DNA of 64,000 nt from positions 37,682,732 to 37,746,731 of the forward strand of contig NC_026657.2 of the NCBI RefSeq assembly GCF_000004075.3, read 5' to 3'. Below, piece after piece: positions 1-9,706 of this stretch. Below the pieces are notes generated by a model. That model was not told the DNA's origin. It was given only the letters and a program-made list of their open reading frames with translations, and searched no databases. Origin of the DNA: Cucumis sativus (lineage: Eukaryota; Streptophyta; Magnoliopsida; Cucurbitales; Cucurbitaceae). Within the stretch, counting starts at the first letter, position 1. Every line of letters starts with the position of its first letter. Made by a program: the position numbers and the translations under genes.

Positions 1-2
1 AT

Positions 3-506
3 TGCAAGGATGACAATCTTGGAGAGGCTATAAAAGTTCTCAACTCAATGGCTAAGAATGATTGCACCCCCAATGCATCGTCTTTTAACCCTATATTCAG
101 GTGTATTGCAAAGTCGCAAGATGTAAACGGTGCACATCGGATGTTTGCTAGGATGAAGGAAGTAGGTTGTAAGCCAAATACAGTGACGTACAATATCTTG
201 ATGCGAATGTTTGCCGTACCGAAATCTGCTGATATGATTTTCAAGTTGAAGAAGGAGATGGACGAGGAAGAAGTTGAGCCTAACTTTAATACATACCGAG
301 AACTGATAGCATTATATTGTGGAATGGGGCATTGGAACCATGCTTACATGTTCTTCAGGGAAATGATTGATGAGAAATGCATAAAACCCAGCATGCCTTT
401 GTATAAGATGGTTTTGGAAGAGCTAAGAAAGGCAGGACAGTTGAAGAAGCATGAGGAATTGGTGGATAAGATGGTTGAGAGAGGGTTCGCCTCAAGGAAC
501 CTGTAG
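3..506 (+). CDS. P-class pentatricopeptide repeat protein, C-terminal part
   Basis: The frame is open from base 3 to a TAG at 504-506, giving 167 residues; the N terminus lies outside the window. At least four successive ~35-residue PPR units are visible, each opening with the typical P-N/x-x-x-Y/F core: PNASSFNPIF, PNTVTYNILM, PNFNTYRELI and PSMPLYKMVL. Each is followed by a second helix (for example GAHRMFARMKEVGCK). The unit length and absence of E/DYW extensions indicate the P class. Members of this class bind organellar RNA sequence-specifically in mitochondria or chloroplasts and influence RNA stability, splicing or translation. The targeting peptide is not in view, so the organelle cannot be said. 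The protein ends shortly after the last repeat (VERGFASRNL), which is ordinary. The gene is convergent with the LYR gene at 1400-1731. Confidence 0.9.
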   Translation, partial: CKDDNLGEAIKVLNSMAKNDCTPNASSFNPIFRCIAKSQDVNGAHRMFARMKEVGCKPNTVTYNILMRMFAVPKSADMIFKLKKEMDEEEVEPNFNTYRELIALYCGMGHWNHAYMFFREMIDEKCIKPSMPLYKMVLEELRKAGQLKKHEELVDKMVERGFASRNL

Positions 507-1399
507 AATAACTCGCATCTTTTACTTTCTAATCCGTATTTGTAATCACAAATGCTTCGAGATAAGAAGTTATAGCAGTTGGAAATGGTGTTGCTGATAT
601 GAAACAATGTACAGACAGAGGCATATCTCGTATTTCTTTGGATCCTAAACATGAAATGAGGAATTGGGTGGAAGCCACTCGTCTGTTCTATGAGAGATCT
701 CTACGGCAAAATCAGAATCAGAAAGGACAAGGTACCGAGATTACTAGAATTTGATTGCAGCCTATGATTTTTTGTTCGGGTGAATTTTGAAGATTCAGTA
801 TGATCAAATTATAATGGATTATTAATTACCCTTTTAAATTGTTTTTAGTATTGCTTGTTCTTAGATTATTAATTATTGAGTATGTGTTTTTTCTGTTTCT
901 TTACGGGAATGCTGTTCTCTGCTTGGGCCTGACGTACGTAGTAAAATCTAAAAAGTACATTTTGTTTAATCTAATTACCATGATTTCCATATTTCCCAAC
1001 TAAAAATAATCTATCATTACCCAAATTCCATAAAGAAAAATATACTTTTAAAAATTAAACTAACTTTAATCTAAGTTTTGTTTTGAAAAAAAAAAAACCC
1101 CAAAAATAAAACGATTAGTTTAAGTTATTAAGAGTATTAATCAATTTTAGAAATAATCTTTAAACTCATATCCTTCCCCTCTGACATAAAAAACAACGTT
1201 ACATAACATTCTTCTTTTCCCTCTCTTTAAATGTCATACAAAAAGGTATGTAATCAGAAATAATTACTGAGAAAGAGAATCAGAAAAATGTACGAAATTA
1301 TAATAACTCAAAAGGCTGAATCCAAAAATGAATTTTCTAAATACTCCAAAATGATACAGAGTAAAAGAAAGAAAGAAAGCTCTCTGCTCTCTATCTAAT
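507..1399. other. Convergent intergenic region and 3' UTRs
   Basis: This stretch lies between the stop codons of two convergent genes. It holds their 3' UTRs and AT-rich sequence, including a poly(A) run near 1087-1097. A short ORF on the minus strand at 344-652 overlaps the PPR coding region and is not convincing. No other structure was seen. Confidence 0.6.
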
Positions 1400-1731
1400 C
1401 TAATGGCCTTGCATATCCAACATCTCATCTAGACGCTTCAATCGCTCTATTCCTTCGCTCAACAAAAATCTTATTTTCTGTCTATCATTACACTTTCTGT
1501 TCTTCTCCATTTCTTCTCTCATCATATGCCTCAATTCATCTGTTACCATCTAATCCAATTAGATGAAATTTCAATAATCACAACACAAAGTCATTACAAA
1601 ATCCCATTAATAAACACAGCTTTACCTCGACCATCAACAGGCGCTTTCCGAGCTGTTCTTAAACCCTGTCTATACAGTTTCAACACTCTTGCTCGAAGAA
1701 TAAATTCACGTAAATCATGGGAGAAAACCAT
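1400..1731 (-). CDS. LYR motif-containing protein, LYRM2-like (two exons)
   Basis: Two exons read on the minus strand: 1731-1626 (ATG start) and 1539-1400 (TAG stop), with an 86-bp GT-AG intron and phase preserved (GTCGAG|GTAAAG ... TAACAG|ATGAATTG). The 81-residue product begins MVFSHDLREF. It carries the Complex1_LYR signature LKLYRQGLRTARKAP, with the LYR triplet at residues 19-21, and ends ERLKRLDEMLDMQGH. Length and layout fit LYRM2-type proteins. LYR proteins act in the mitochondrion with acyl-ACP, helping assembly of complex I or Fe-S clusters; that role here is inferred from family. The acceptor was chosen because the alternative ATTAG just upstream gives a stop in phase. The site II cluster at 2107-2192 is a plausible promoter. 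A short upstream ORF overlaps the start (see findings). Confidence 0.85.
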
Positions 1732-2106
1732 CGCGATCTCTCTTTCCTATGCCAAAACCAGTCATTTTTAACCACAAATCCAAACAGTTCAGCGCAGAAA
1801 TCATAGGCAGGTTAGGATTTATTATCGAACTAATTCTTTCAAGAGTTGTATGAATTGGTAAAAACGAAAAAGGAAAAAGCTAGGGCACAATGTAAATTTC
1901 TTTGAGAATGTACGAAATTACCTTAATGATCAAAATGAAGAGGATAACACTGATGGTGCAGATTAAAGTGAAGCGAATTCCATGCTTGATTCAATCGGAG
2001 GTATAATCATTTCTCTCGTTCGGTTCCGATTTCTTTGAGGATTCAACGACAGAAGACCGATTTTGATCTTGAGTAGCCTGGCATTGGGGGAGTGACTCCT
2101 AAATAA

Positions 2107-2192
2107 TGGGCTCCCTCTGAATAATTATTTAGGCCTGGGCCTTCTATTTTTGTTGGGCCGAAGTTAATTATTGGGCTCAGGAACAGTGGGCT
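2107..2192. promoter_or_regulatory. Cluster of five TGGGCY (site II) elements
   Basis: TGGGCT or TGGGCC occurs at 2107-2112, 2136-2141, 2154-2159, 2172-2177 and 2187-2192, five copies in under 90 bp. Such site II motifs bind TCP factors and are known to be enriched in plant promoters of genes for mitochondrial and ribosomal proteins. The nearest gene is the LYRM2-like gene, whose ATG lies about 380 bp away on the minus strand; no plus-strand gene starts nearby. The assignment to that gene is inferred. Confidence 0.6.
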
Positions 2193-2209
2193 TTAACCCA
2201 ATGGAGGAC

Positions 2210-5200
2210 TAAAATGAGGTACTTGACCAAAAAGTGAAAACTAAGTGTTAGTTTCTTTTCTTTAATATATAGAAAATGTAAAATTAAGTGATTAGAAATA
2301 CTGAAACTTAGTAAACTATTTTTTTTCTTAATTGTTTTAAATTAATTAATAGACATAAAAACTATTAGCTCTACTTAATAAATCATAATTGATGACTAAA
2401 TTTTTGAAACTCAATAATTGAACTCATTAAAGCCATACTCAATATGCAAATTTATTATTATTACTTGGGTGAAGACAAGAAGCAGTATGGTTTAAGAATG
2501 AATATTTTGCAATTAACCACTAAATGTTGACCAAATTAATTTTTTTTATGTGTTTATAAAAAGTAAGAAATGAGGGATGTGGGCCACGTGGCTTTCTACT
2601 TTTCTTGCCGACTTGTCTTTTTCTCTTCTTCACTTATTAATTTTATATCATTTCTTCCATTTTGTAAAAGCCTTTTCCTAACCATTTTAAAATTACCTTA
2701 TAAAATAGAGGGAAAAGAGACGTAATTTCAAATACCAAAGAAACAAAAACAAAAATGGTCAGCTAATGGAATCTTAAAAATTTTAAATTTTAAATCAAAT
2801 ACTAGTTAATAATTAATCTAAACATTATACCCTACTATCATATATTAATTGTTAAATTTAAATTGAGAAAAACCTTAGGTAAGGAAATGTTATGAATCCA
2901 AATAGAATTAAATGTTTTTAAAATGGTTTTGGAAGCAAGTGATTAGAAAATATAATAGTGGGTAACATTACATATTGCGATAAATATAAATCAAGAAAAA
3001 GATTAAACCAAATGATAGAGACTAAGTCTCTTCTCGTTTTCTCTTTAGACGTTTATAAACAAAGGTGGAGACTCTATTTCTAAACCACCAAGATTAGATA
3101 GAGACTAAGTCAAGTTTAATATAATTAACCACGTCAATTTGATTAGTTATCCATTTTTCTCTTATCTTTTGTTTTAAAACAATTTATTTACATAATTGTG
3201 ACGTTTGTATACAATCGAGGTGTACTACAAAAATGATATGTATATTATAACTGAAGAGTAGCAAAACAATTAAAAGAGAGTTACGGCAACTTTAAAGTAA
3301 CATGCATGGATTGTCGTCCAAATATATAGATATAATTTTCTCAGTGGAGCAGTACATCTTTTTGGTGACTTGTAATGCAACTAGCTTTTAATGTAATTCA
3401 TTCGTGTTGGTGTAAATCGCTTTGAAGGAGTAAATCGTTGAGAAGATATAACGTCCAGACAACGTGTACAATCACATTATCTTTCACTTGGTAGAATAAA
3501 TATTTGCTTGTTTAGACAGAATGCCTAGACTAACCGCTTGTTGTAGTGATCAGAACACCTAGGAATCAGCTCACAGGAACTTATTACGTATTACTCAAAT
3601 CACCTCAAGATCAGTTTACTTAGTTAAAATGTTTACGGCAAAATAGAAACTTGTTAATAAAAAAATGGTTGAGTCGCGAATCTTGCTTCCTTTAAGACGT
3701 TTTGCAACTCTGCTCCTTTGTGCAAACAAATTAGTATAGCCTCGTCATTCCCAAAATAAAATAGTCACGTTCTTTAATTAGAATTAATTGAAATGCAAAC
3801 GCTCAATAGACGCTTTAGTTTGAAAGAAGGTTTTCTTGTTTTTCTCTCTTATTTCAAAGTGAAGAATGAAAAGTGTTTATACAGTGGGAGAAATTACAAG
3901 AGACATTGGTAAATAAATAGGAAATTTTAATTTTGAAAACGTTTGTAATTAAGGAGGATAACGTTAAAATTAAATATAAAAAATAAAATTTTTTTGACTA
4001 TTTTATGATGCAAAATAATCACAAAGATTTTGTATTAAAGAGACTACGATAATATCATTGTTACATCTCATCTCGCTTAAGATGACAACATGTGTATGAA
4101 GATTCTAGCGAGTCGCATAGCCATCTCGCCTAGGATGACAAATTGCGTATGAAGATTAGCAAATATAGTCGTCTAGCTAACCCTCAATTGAGTGAGCATT
4201 TTGTAATAATGACAAAAACAAAAATTTTCATCAACCGTTTATCAATTTTTTTAAATTTTCCTTTTTCAATAGAATTCTCCCCGTACATTGTAGGGATGTA
4301 AGAATAACTCGACAACCTAGACTCACTTATTGCTTCTTTTTTTTTTTTCTTTTTTTTCTTTTTTTTTTAGTTTTTTCATATAACTTTTATGTCTTCTCTT
4401 TCTCTTTTTTTAATTTTCCATATACATATTTATCCTTATTGCTTCTTTTTTTCTTTTAATATGTATTTTTTTCTTTTTTCTTAAATTTTTCATATAATTT
4501 TTTAAAAAAAATAAAATCTACCCATTTAAAAAAAATCAAAATTTAAGAGTATTAATTGACCAAAATAAATTAACAAACACAAGATAACGTTAATACTTTT
4601 TTTAAAATTTCACTAAAATCTGGGATGCTCTAAATAAAACTAAAATTTTATTTTAAAAAATATCAAATTTCAATAGTGGGTTTTTTTGTATGATTAAAAA
4701 AGAACACACATGAATAATAATGTTAATAAATATTTTTCGTTAAAATTCAAAATTTTAAGAGTAGAGTGTTGGTATAAACAAAATAAATATAACAAATAAT
4801 AATAATTCTTTTAGACTTTTGTTAATTCTTTTAGACTTTTGTTAAAATCTTATTATAAACAAAAGTAAGATTTTCTATAAAATACATAAACGAATATAAT
4901 ATATAAGGTTTCACGAGTACAAATGAATTCAAAATAAATAAGTTCTAAGTATATAACTTAACGATATAAGCCATATAGAAGTATAAAAATATAAGTATCT
5001 TTATGATCAACCTTAAACCCTAAGAATATTGTTAATTCTTTTTTAAGAGGAAATAATGTGATTGTTTTTTTTTTTAATTTATTGGTTGTATAGAGATTAA
5101 TATTTAATATTTAAAAAGTACATATACTAACGCTGAATTAGATCCAATATTCTAAAGTAAAAGAAATCAAGAAAAAAATTATTGTAATTGAATTTATTTA

Positions 5201-7979
5201 TTTACTTAGTTTTTATTTTATTTTTTGTAAGTTGAAAACTATAACTACACCAACTATAGTGAAATATAATAGATAAACCTCAAGTGATAACGGTAGCTAG
5301 AAAGGCAAAAACTTATAATTTCTAATTTTGACCGTTTGCAAAATTAAAAAATTACAATTTTATTATTTTCGAAGTTTCACATTATCAAATTTTCAAATGC
5401 ATAAAGAACCATATTTTGTTTCTTTTTAAACGAAAAAGGGTTGGGATCATATAGGTAGTATGAAGAAGAATACACATATCATACATATAATCAGTAAAAG
5501 GGTTAGACCAAAAGATCTATAATTTGAATCCTCCGTCCAATTTGTACTTAAAAAATGTTAGTACAGAGAGTGTATAATTTAGCTAACCTACAAAATTAAG
5601 CTTAGAATTCTCTTTTAAGATAACTTACTCTTGATCTTCTGAATCGTCAATTAGGATTATTCATAATGCTCTCTCTAGCCGTCACGTGTAAGTTTGGTAA
5701 TCTTAAGGTCATTAACGAAACTCGATGTTGCACGACATCATATATAATAGAGCACAACTCGATCAAGCTACCCACTCTGACTTTTTCCCGTTTTTTTTAT
5801 AACTTTTAGGCCTTTCCTAGAGCAACCCTAAGTGAATACTAAAATTTATACGAAGAAAAAAAAAGGAAAAGTTTGGAAGTTGATGATGGGAACTTAGAAA
5901 GAAAAAGGGGAATGGATTGTGATTTAATTTCTGCCGGCGTCTGACTTTAATTTTAAAAGAAAATAAACCCAATGTTGAAAATTCATTTTTTTTCAAAAAC
6001 ATAAATTATTTTTCTTTGACAAATTCAACCAAATAATACCTTATCTTATATATCAACCAATAATATTTTAGTTTAGTTTATATCACAAATTCTCATCCTC
6101 TTTCATTTCAAGGTCAAGACAAGACGATAACTTAACGTTGAATCTCTGATATCTTTGAACCATTTTCTTTAGACACAAACTCTTCATCTCTTTGTCTATG
6201 CTTATCGGCTTAACTCAATGTTAATTATCAAATACTCTTCCTCTTTGGATTAAGGGTTTGATTTGATTTTTCCTCTTTGCCGTTTATTGAAAACATATAC
6301 AACATATCTAGTAAGATTTTTTTTTTCAACGAATGAATTATGTTAAGTCTACAAAATTTAGTAAGAGCATGAAATTGTTATAGGATTAGTAAACTTAAAC
6401 CCATAGTAAATAGCCGCATAGAAGTTGTATGCTTCAAAAAGAAAAAAGACATTGTCTCGTTAATTATAAGAGATAAAGGCGCTCTAGATTAAAACAAATA
6501 CCAAAAGATCTATTTGATGACTAACGTCAATAATAAACTATTGAATTCTTAAATCACTGATAAATCCAACAACTTAAGTTTATGGGTAAAAATGAATTTA
6601 ATCATTCTATAATTCAACAATCTCTCTTCTTTCTTGAACTCCATATATAAAAAGAACACAGAAAAATTAATTTGATGCGTTTTGACAGATTTAATATCAT
6701 ACAATTTTGAGAACTTAATTATACTAAGGTTTACACTAGTTTTAGACTACCCGCTGTGCTTATTCCCAACGTAGACATTAAATAAAATATGTTAGAACAA
6801 AGCACCACACTACTATGACATACTAGGGACGAATTATGAGATTGAAAGATCAAAATAAATCAAATAAGAAATCTTATAACCATATTAAATGAAAATGAAA
6901 ATTAACAAATAGGATTCAAATTGACCAAACCAATTCAAAAGTTTCTGATTTCTTTGGGTTTTCCATCAACCAAATTAAATTACTATATAATTTGATAAAG
7001 TGAGTGAGTACAAATGCAATCAGTCAAACAATGTTTGGAATCGGCTTCTCTTATTATATATATATATATGTAATATACAAAGAAATAAGTTAATTTAGAT
7101 TAAAAATTAGGAAGAAACTATTTATTTTGTAATAATTTAATCCGAGGAAATTTAAATCAATAAACTAACCCGAATCTTCATGTTTTTATAAAATACAATG
7201 TTTATATCATAATATTGTAAAAATTGACATTAAATTTCGATAATTTTATTTATGTTGAAGATCAAAAATACGTTTGAATGATTTGAAAAAAGAAAGTGTT
7301 TTTAGAAAAGAAAAACATTTTTTAAAATTATTATAAAAAAAATTTGAAATAGACGTCAAAAACTAAAATTAAGGTATTTCAAATACTCCTAAAATTGAAG
7401 AAATAAATTGTAAACGTGAGGATTAAATAAATACAAAATGCAAAATTCAAAGTACCAAATTGTTGAAAAAGGTAATTTAAAAGAGAAATGGTTATTTTAA
7501 TTAAAGTTTAATAGACTAAAAGTGTGTTTTAAAGTTTAGTTTAATTTAAGAAAAACAAAACGTGCCGTTACATTTGAGGGGCGCATGCGACACGTCGTTT
7601 CAGTGCACTTCTTTTTATATCGTCCGCGTTATCACATATATCGACTCATTTCTCCCATTTAATATTTCTTAATTTAATTTCTCAAGAAACAAAAATAAAA
7701 AAAAGGTATGTTTTGAATTAAAATAAAAAATTGTCATTAAATTCGTTCAATTTTGGCTTCTTGATGACTGAGATGGGGAAAATAAAATTTGAAACATCAC
7801 AGGAAACTCTCCAATCCATAATCCAATTGCAAAACTTTGACAACTACATGCAACTAAGTAATTAATAATAATAAGAAATTAAAAAATAAAATGAATAGAT
7901 TTAAATTTTTGCTATATTTTTTAAATATATATATATATATATATTTATTTTAAAATTAAATATTATAAGATATAGTCTA
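2210..7979. other. AT-rich intergenic DNA
   Basis: No coding region was recognised in this 5.8 kb. Visible structure is limited to low-complexity and small repeats. A 52-bp-spaced imperfect direct repeat lies at about 4070-4165 (CATCTCGC-TA-GATGACAA ... GTATGAAGATT). An exact 20-bp tandem duplication is at 4804-4843. Poly(T) tracts occur at 4335-4370, and an AT dinucleotide run lies at about 7926-7943. Confidence 0.6.
4804..4843. repeat. Exact 20-bp tandem duplication
   Basis: Two identical 20-bp units (AATTCTTTTAGACTTTTGTT) sit head to tail. This is probably replication slippage in AT-rich DNA, and no function is suggested. Confidence 0.85.
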
Positions 7980-8552
7980 AACTTAATTGGGGAATTGACA
8001 AAAATAGGCCAAAAATGGGGTAGATAAAGACTTTTAGGATTGATTGTAAAAAAGTTGACATTTAGGACAAATTGGAGGTGAAATGACGAAAATACCCTCA
8101 TTTCATGTTAAACATTTCAATTTAAGAACCTGCGAGATGTTTACGAGATGTCTACCAGATGTCTACCAGATGTTTGCGAGATAAAATAATAATAATAATA
8201 AATTGTTTTAATTGTTTTATTTTTTTTTAAATCCGAATATGAATTGTGTTATATGTATATATATTTGCATCTTAAATGTATCAAGTTGATTTATGGTTGA
8301 TTTAAGGTTGTTTTAGAGATGTTTCAAAGGATGTTAGCAATTTATTATTATTATTATTTTATCTCGCAAACATCTGGTAGACATCTCGCAGACATCTCGC
8401 AGGTTCTTAAATTGAAATGTTTAATCTGAAATAAGGGTATTTTCGTCATTTCACATTCAATTTGTCCTAAATGTCAACTTTTTTACAATCAATCATAAAA
8501 GTCTTTATCTACTCCATTTTTGGCCTATTTTTGTCAATTCCCCAACTTAATT
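7980..8552. mobile_element. Mutator-like MITE with long inverted repeats and 9-bp target duplication
   Basis: A 555-bp element (7989-8543) is flanked on both sides by the identical 9-mer AACTTAATT (7980-7988 and 8544-8552). Its two arms, about 7989-8205 and 8338-8543, are near-perfect inverted copies starting GGGGAATTGACAAAAATAGG. They surround a ~130-bp AT-rich centre with no coding capacity. A 9-bp duplication with TIRs of this length is the hallmark of Mutator-like elements, so it is best described as a non-autonomous MULE/MITE. Each arm contains a small array built on AGATGTCTACC; the left arm has one extra 11-bp unit, which accounts for the arm-length difference. The minus-strand ORF predicted across the left arm (7901-8101) is therefore not a gene. 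Confidence 0.9.
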
Positions 8553-9028
8553 GTGGAGAATTATTAGTCTCATTTGGAGTTAGAAAGTAACAGTGAGTTG
8601 AAACTTGCTTTTTATTATTTCTTCCATGGGAAAAATATAAAATAATATCAAAATATTTATAGATATAAAAAAGTGGAAAGAAGGAATGAATGCATATAAA
8701 ATATAAAATTATATGATTGGTAATAGATTTATTAGTGTGGATAAAATTTGATTTATTGAAGGGTGAAAAATAAAAAGGAAATAAAAGTGGTGAGGAATGT
8801 TTTTTGGTTGTTTTGTTTATAATAATGATCGAAAATTACCAAATAGGGTTAGCCGGAGAAGTTTTCTTGGTCAGACGTTTCTCGTTTGACCAAAGCAACC
8901 ATGACGGAACTACCCTTTATTAATTCCTTCTTTACATAAATAAATGTCAACTGATTTCCAAATAAACCAACTCTTTTTTCATTATATATAATTACATCCT
9001 CCACTCAACCATTTCAATCTAAACATAA
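8553..9028 (+). promoter_or_regulatory. Promoter region of the 14-1-1-like gene with W-boxes and TATA box
   Basis: A TATA-like string (ATTATATATA) lies at 8981-8990, about 40 bp before the first ATG. W-box cores for WRKY factors occur as GGTCA at 8869-8873 and TTGACC at 8886-8891. This fits a gene family first noted for induction by a pathogen elicitor, but responsiveness here is inferred. The rest is AT-rich. Confidence 0.5.
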
Positions 9029-9706
9029 ATGATGATCATGGAAAAACATTCCAATCCAAAATCCAAATTCATGAAATTTCTTCCCAGAGCCGCCTCTGCC
9101 GTTAATTTCCACAACCCACCCGTCAGTCCCGGTAGGGAAACTCGACCCCTCGCCGGTCGAGGATTTTCCGGTCCCATGAACTTCTCGATCATACCACGGG
9201 AAGCGCGAATTACCAAATCCAATAACTCCGGTTTCGAAACGCCGGAGCCTACGTCGCCCAAGGTGTCCTGCATCGGCCAAATCAAGCACAAGAAGAAGTT
9301 GAAGGGCATGGCTAAGACAGCTGCTGCGGCCACGGTTGAGTCCAAGAATCGGCTTCCGCCATCGAGGATTAAGAGAATTTTTACAGGTGGGAAAGTACTA
9401 GGGAGGGCAAAATCCAACGTCGCGGGGGCTGCGGCTCAGTCGGGGAAACCGCCGTTGCCGGAGAGAGCGCCGGGGCTGAATCAGATGAAGAGATTCTCGA
9501 GTGGACGTGGCGCTTTGGCGAATTTTGATTGGACAGCACAGATTGCTCCGGAGGATGAGGTGGAGGGAGAGGGGCGGAGAACGGTGTGGATTGGTGAAGA
9601 AGTTGGGCCATTTCAACCGAGAAAAGAAGTGAATATATGGAAGAGAAGAACCGTAGTTCCCCCAACACCTCTTCAACTCAACTCAACCATTGTCAAACAA
9701 AAATGA
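9029..9706 (+). CDS. Syringolide-induced protein 14-1-1-like
   Basis: An uninterrupted 225-residue ORF, much richer in GC than its surroundings. It starts MMIMEKHSNPKSKFMKFLPR; translation could begin at any of the three clustered Met codons (residues 1, 2 and 4). The sequence resembles the plant family named after soybean syringolide-induced protein 14-1-1: a basic N terminus, then FHNPPVSPGRE, then the signature EPTSPKVSCIGQIKHKKK (about residues 71-88), then a variable Ser/Ala/Pro-rich basic region. No membrane span, signal peptide or catalytic motif is visible, and it looks largely disordered. The molecular function of the family is not established. The promoter holds W-boxes. Several overlapping minus-strand ORFs here are frame shadows. 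Confidence 0.8.
   Translation: MMIMEKHSNPKSKFMKFLPRAASAVNFHNPPVSPGRETRPLAGRGFSGPMNFSIIPREARITKSNNSGFETPEPTSPKVSCIGQIKHKKKLKGMAKTAAAATVESKNRLPPSRIKRIFTGGKVLGRAKSNVAGAAAQSGKPPLPERAPGLNQMKRFSSGRGALANFDWTAQIAPEDEVEGEGRRTVWIGEEVGPFQPRKEVNIWKRRTVVPPTPLQLNSTIVKQK

Noticed and set aside
7901..8101. 66-residue minus-strand ORF
   Set aside because: It lies in the left inverted repeat of the MITE and an AT microsatellite.
9014..9676. Four minus-strand ORFs over the 14-1-1-like gene
   Set aside because: They are antisense shadows of the plus-strand coding region, which has the recognisable family motif.
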